From: DATKDU01 sp035512595
GTDB lineage: Bacteria > Planctomycetota > Planctomycetia > Pirellulales > Pirellulaceae
Length of the DNA: 7,053 nt
NCBI GenBank assembly: GCA_035512595.1
Contig: DATKDU010000271.1
Coordinates: 1-7,053, forward strand
Direction of reading: 5' to 3'
Program-made: the position numbers and the translations under genes
The notes under the pieces: model-generated
The model's database searches: none
What the model was told of the DNA's origin: nothing
What the model saw: the letters and a program-made list of their open reading frames with translations, nothing else
Shown here: in pieces, positions 6,001 to 7,053 of the stretch
How positions within the stretch are numbered: the first letter of the stretch is position 1
Layout of the letters: every line of letters starts with the position of its first letter

Positions 6001-7053
6001 GACGGCGGACAGGCCAGCACCGGCTCGTCATTCAAGTACCGTAGCACGTCCGCAGCGAAGCCGTTGGCCGTTTCGTAGCGGCGGTTGCGGTCCTTTTCGA
6101 GGGACTTCATCACGATCCAGTCCAGTTCGCCGCGAACCAGGCCGCTAAGCTTGTTGGGCTCCATGCTGCGGTTGGCTGCGATCGAGGCCCGGCCTTCCGA
6201 CGTGCTCAACCGCGTGCTGGGCTTGGGCGGCTCTTCTTCGCGGATCATCCGCAGCATTTCGTCGAAGGCCGCCTCGCGCAGGCGCTTCTTATCGAACGGC
6301 GTGGTGCCGGTGAGAAGCTCATACAAAAGCACGCCCAAGGAGTAGATGTCGCCGCGGGTGTCGATATCCAGCGCGTTGAGGCGGGCCTGCTCGGGGCTCA
6401 TGTACTCCAGCGTGCCCACGATCTGGCCGTAGCCGGTGAACATGGTCCGCTCGGTCAGCCGGCCGCCAGTGGCCTTGGCCACGCCGAAGTCGATCACCTT
6501 GGGCACCGGCTTATCGTCGTACAGCGCGACCAGCACGTTGGTGGGCTTGAGGTCGCGGTGAATGACGCCCTTATGATGGGCATGCTGCACGGCCTGACAG
6601 ACCTGGGTAAACAGCTCCAGCCGCGCTTTGGGCAGAAGGTGATTCTCGTCGCAGTACTGCGTGATTGGCACGCCCTTGACCAACTCCATCACAAAATATG
6701 GCCGGCCCGCCGTTGTCGTGCCGGCGTCAAAAACCTTGGCAATGTTCGGATGATCCATCAAGGCCAGCGCCTGCCGCTCGGCCTCGAAGCGGGCGATCAC
6801 TTGCCCGCTGTCCATTCCTGGTTTGATAACTTTGAGTGCGACCTTTCGCTGGACGGGGTGGGACTGTTCGGCCATATAGACCACGCCCATGCCCCCTTCG
6901 CCAATCTGTTGCAGCAGCTTGTAGGGGCCGATCTGCGCGCCGGGGCGTTCAAGCGGTCGGTCGATGGTCGCGTCCGGTGGCAGCGGGGCATCGTGAAACG
7001 AGCCAAGCTGCTGGTGGGATCGAACAAGCCGCTCGACGCGCCCTTGAAGATCG
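3045..7053 (-). CDS. Membrane Ser/Thr protein kinase (PknB/Hanks type) with WD40 and TPR repeats; 5' end beyond the window
   Basis: The frame is open to the right edge; 1335 residues are visible, numbered here from the first whole codon at 7052. The ATG at 6890 cannot be the start, because it is the Met inside the glycine loop GEGGMG (51-56). Before that comes PYKLLQQI and a helical pre-kinase segment. Catalytic features are all present: VALK lysine (74), HRDLKPTN (165-172, catalytic D167), DFG (188-190) and SPE (219-221). It should transfer phosphate from ATP to Ser/Thr of unknown targets. A single transmembrane helix lies at about 365-391, followed by a charged coiled coil to about 470. Fourteen WD40-type blades occupy 515-1119, with F-S-P-D-G turns at about 530, 587, 630, 674, 717, 758, 798, 840, 882, 929, 973, 1018, 1060 and 1098, enough for two seven-bladed propellers. 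TPR-like helices span about 1141-1324 (NTLGVAHYRAGDWKAAI, then FFLAMAHWQLGEKDKAREWYDKA). This layout is common in planctomycete kinases. If the kinase domain is cytoplasmic, the WD40/TPR part faces the other side of the membrane and may sense or scaffold. The upstream control region is outside the window. Confidence 0.97.
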   Translation of the reverse strand, partial: DLQGRVERLVRSHQQLGSFHDAPLPPDATIDRPLERPGAQIGPYKLLQQIGEGGMGVVYMAEQSHPVQRKVALKVIKPGMDSGQVIARFEAERQALALMDHPNIAKVFDAGTTTAGRPYFVMELVKGVPITQYCDENHLLPKARLELFTQVCQAVQHAHHKGVIHRDLKPTNVLVALYDDKPVPKVIDFGVAKATGGRLTERTMFTGYGQIVGTLEYMSPEQARLNALDIDTRGDIYSLGVLLYELLTGTTPFDKKRLREAAFDEMLRMIREEEPPKPSTRLSTSEGRASIAANRSMEPNKLSGLVRGELDWIVMKSLEKDRNRRYETANGFAADVLRYLNDEPVLACPPSAGYRFRKFARRNKAALAAGMLVSSTLVLTIVVLALSNVWVTRERDDKATALKDREAALRDRGVALQKETAALTLAREQEQLATKNAQEARRQQGIAQGEATRARQQEGLARRRFYAAQMNLAQQAWEAGNQSRVVELLESQRPKFDEEDLRSFEWYLLWRLCHLQHRVTLDGGGLSPVFSPDGKTLATCALDGVITLWDAETWRKRGTLRSYAAAAGSTSFAAPMRWDPGFHVVAFSPDGKTLAHSNGPTMNDLTLWDLETGTSRVLTGTEGRVRCLTFSPDGKILATGTNAGTSSVVKLWEMPEGREAATLACASHVMHLDFSPDSQTLAVTDWGQPVVLWDVTVSPPRVVRRLSEEFREFVGAFTDDGRILVTMGRGGVRLWDVGTGMERSHYPTGNENDRACALSPDGKTLAFGTVPRTITLWEPDTGKVRTLPHSSKVSSIAFSPDGATLVSRSSGRGGVKLWDLAPKEEAVTFEESSGIDALTFSSDGKMLAGSGGNGTIRLWEASSGKQQGMLRGTVGPEGSVAVSPDGILVAAARGNLGQSSGQVKLWDATTRQELATLTGHTGQVWRVAFSPDGKTLASGGSDGTVGLWDVATRRLRHNVIAADSSSRVNVLAFAPDGKTFAAGGKWGLLSLYDAETGRMRTRFLERTGAYASLSAVAFSPDSHSLATAGEDGTIRLRDATTGQLLASFKGPTHPVRSLAFFPDGRTLVSANDAGSVTLWDVATGQERITMAAGSRVAVAPDGQSLAIADSENIKLWLATTHPDALAPKNELDGDDPESPVAQTDAALRLRVEGRLGEAAEAYSKAVSRLEKLAAHFHDAPEYQALMADGRLHNNLNNLAWFMATSADLKLRDASQAVALARRAVDLAPREGGHWNTLGVAHYRAGDWKAAINSLEKSMELVSGRPEVSTAESFNTFFLAMAHWQLGEKDKAREWYDKAVAWMEKNKPEDEELRRFRAEAKELLRIEDRPAKPESK

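Noticed and set aside
6797..7027. A 76-codon minus-strand frame at the right edge
   Set aside because: It is an out-of-frame shadow of the kinase N-terminal region, whose own frame carries the intact glycine loop.

Overview
The window reads as high-GC bacterial DNA, most likely from a member of the Planctomycetota. Three things point there. One is a very large transmembrane Ser/Thr kinase fused to WD40 and TPR repeats. Another is a large SBBP/Calx-beta surface protein opening with an LEQLEER-type N-terminal motif. The third is compact single-gene units separated by structured intergenic repeats. The assignment rests on family recognition, not on a search.

All genes lie on the minus strand, so transcription runs from right to left. 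From the right edge: (1) positions 7053-3045 hold a 5'-truncated gene for a Hanks-type (PknB-like) kinase with catalytic domain, one transmembrane helix, coiled coil, 14 WD40 blades and C-terminal TPRs; its true start lies beyond the window. (2) Positions 3044-2887 are intergenic and mostly occupied by repeat copy B (2901-3009). (3) Positions 2886-2419 encode a small secreted protein of 155 residues with a signal peptide and a probable beta-barrel body. (4) Positions 2418-2272 are intergenic and mostly occupied by repeat copy A (2299-2406), in the same orientation as B. (5) Positions 2271-94 encode a 725-residue surface protein with a planctomycete-type N-terminal motif, seven SBBP-type propeller blades and two Calx-beta domains. 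(6) Positions 93-1 hold no clear gene; one short frame is open to the window edge.

The least expected structure is the pair of ~108-bp direct repeats that bracket the small secreted-protein gene. Each contains a GC-rich hairpin with 11-bp arms, a second pair of perfect 8-bp inverted arms, and on the minus strand a stem followed by a T-tract that looks like an intrinsic terminator. One base pair of that terminator stem changes in a compensatory way between the copies. The repeats therefore probably end transcription after the kinase gene and after the small gene. The proteins share no obvious pathway: the kinase is a membrane signalling protein, and the other two are predicted to be exported.
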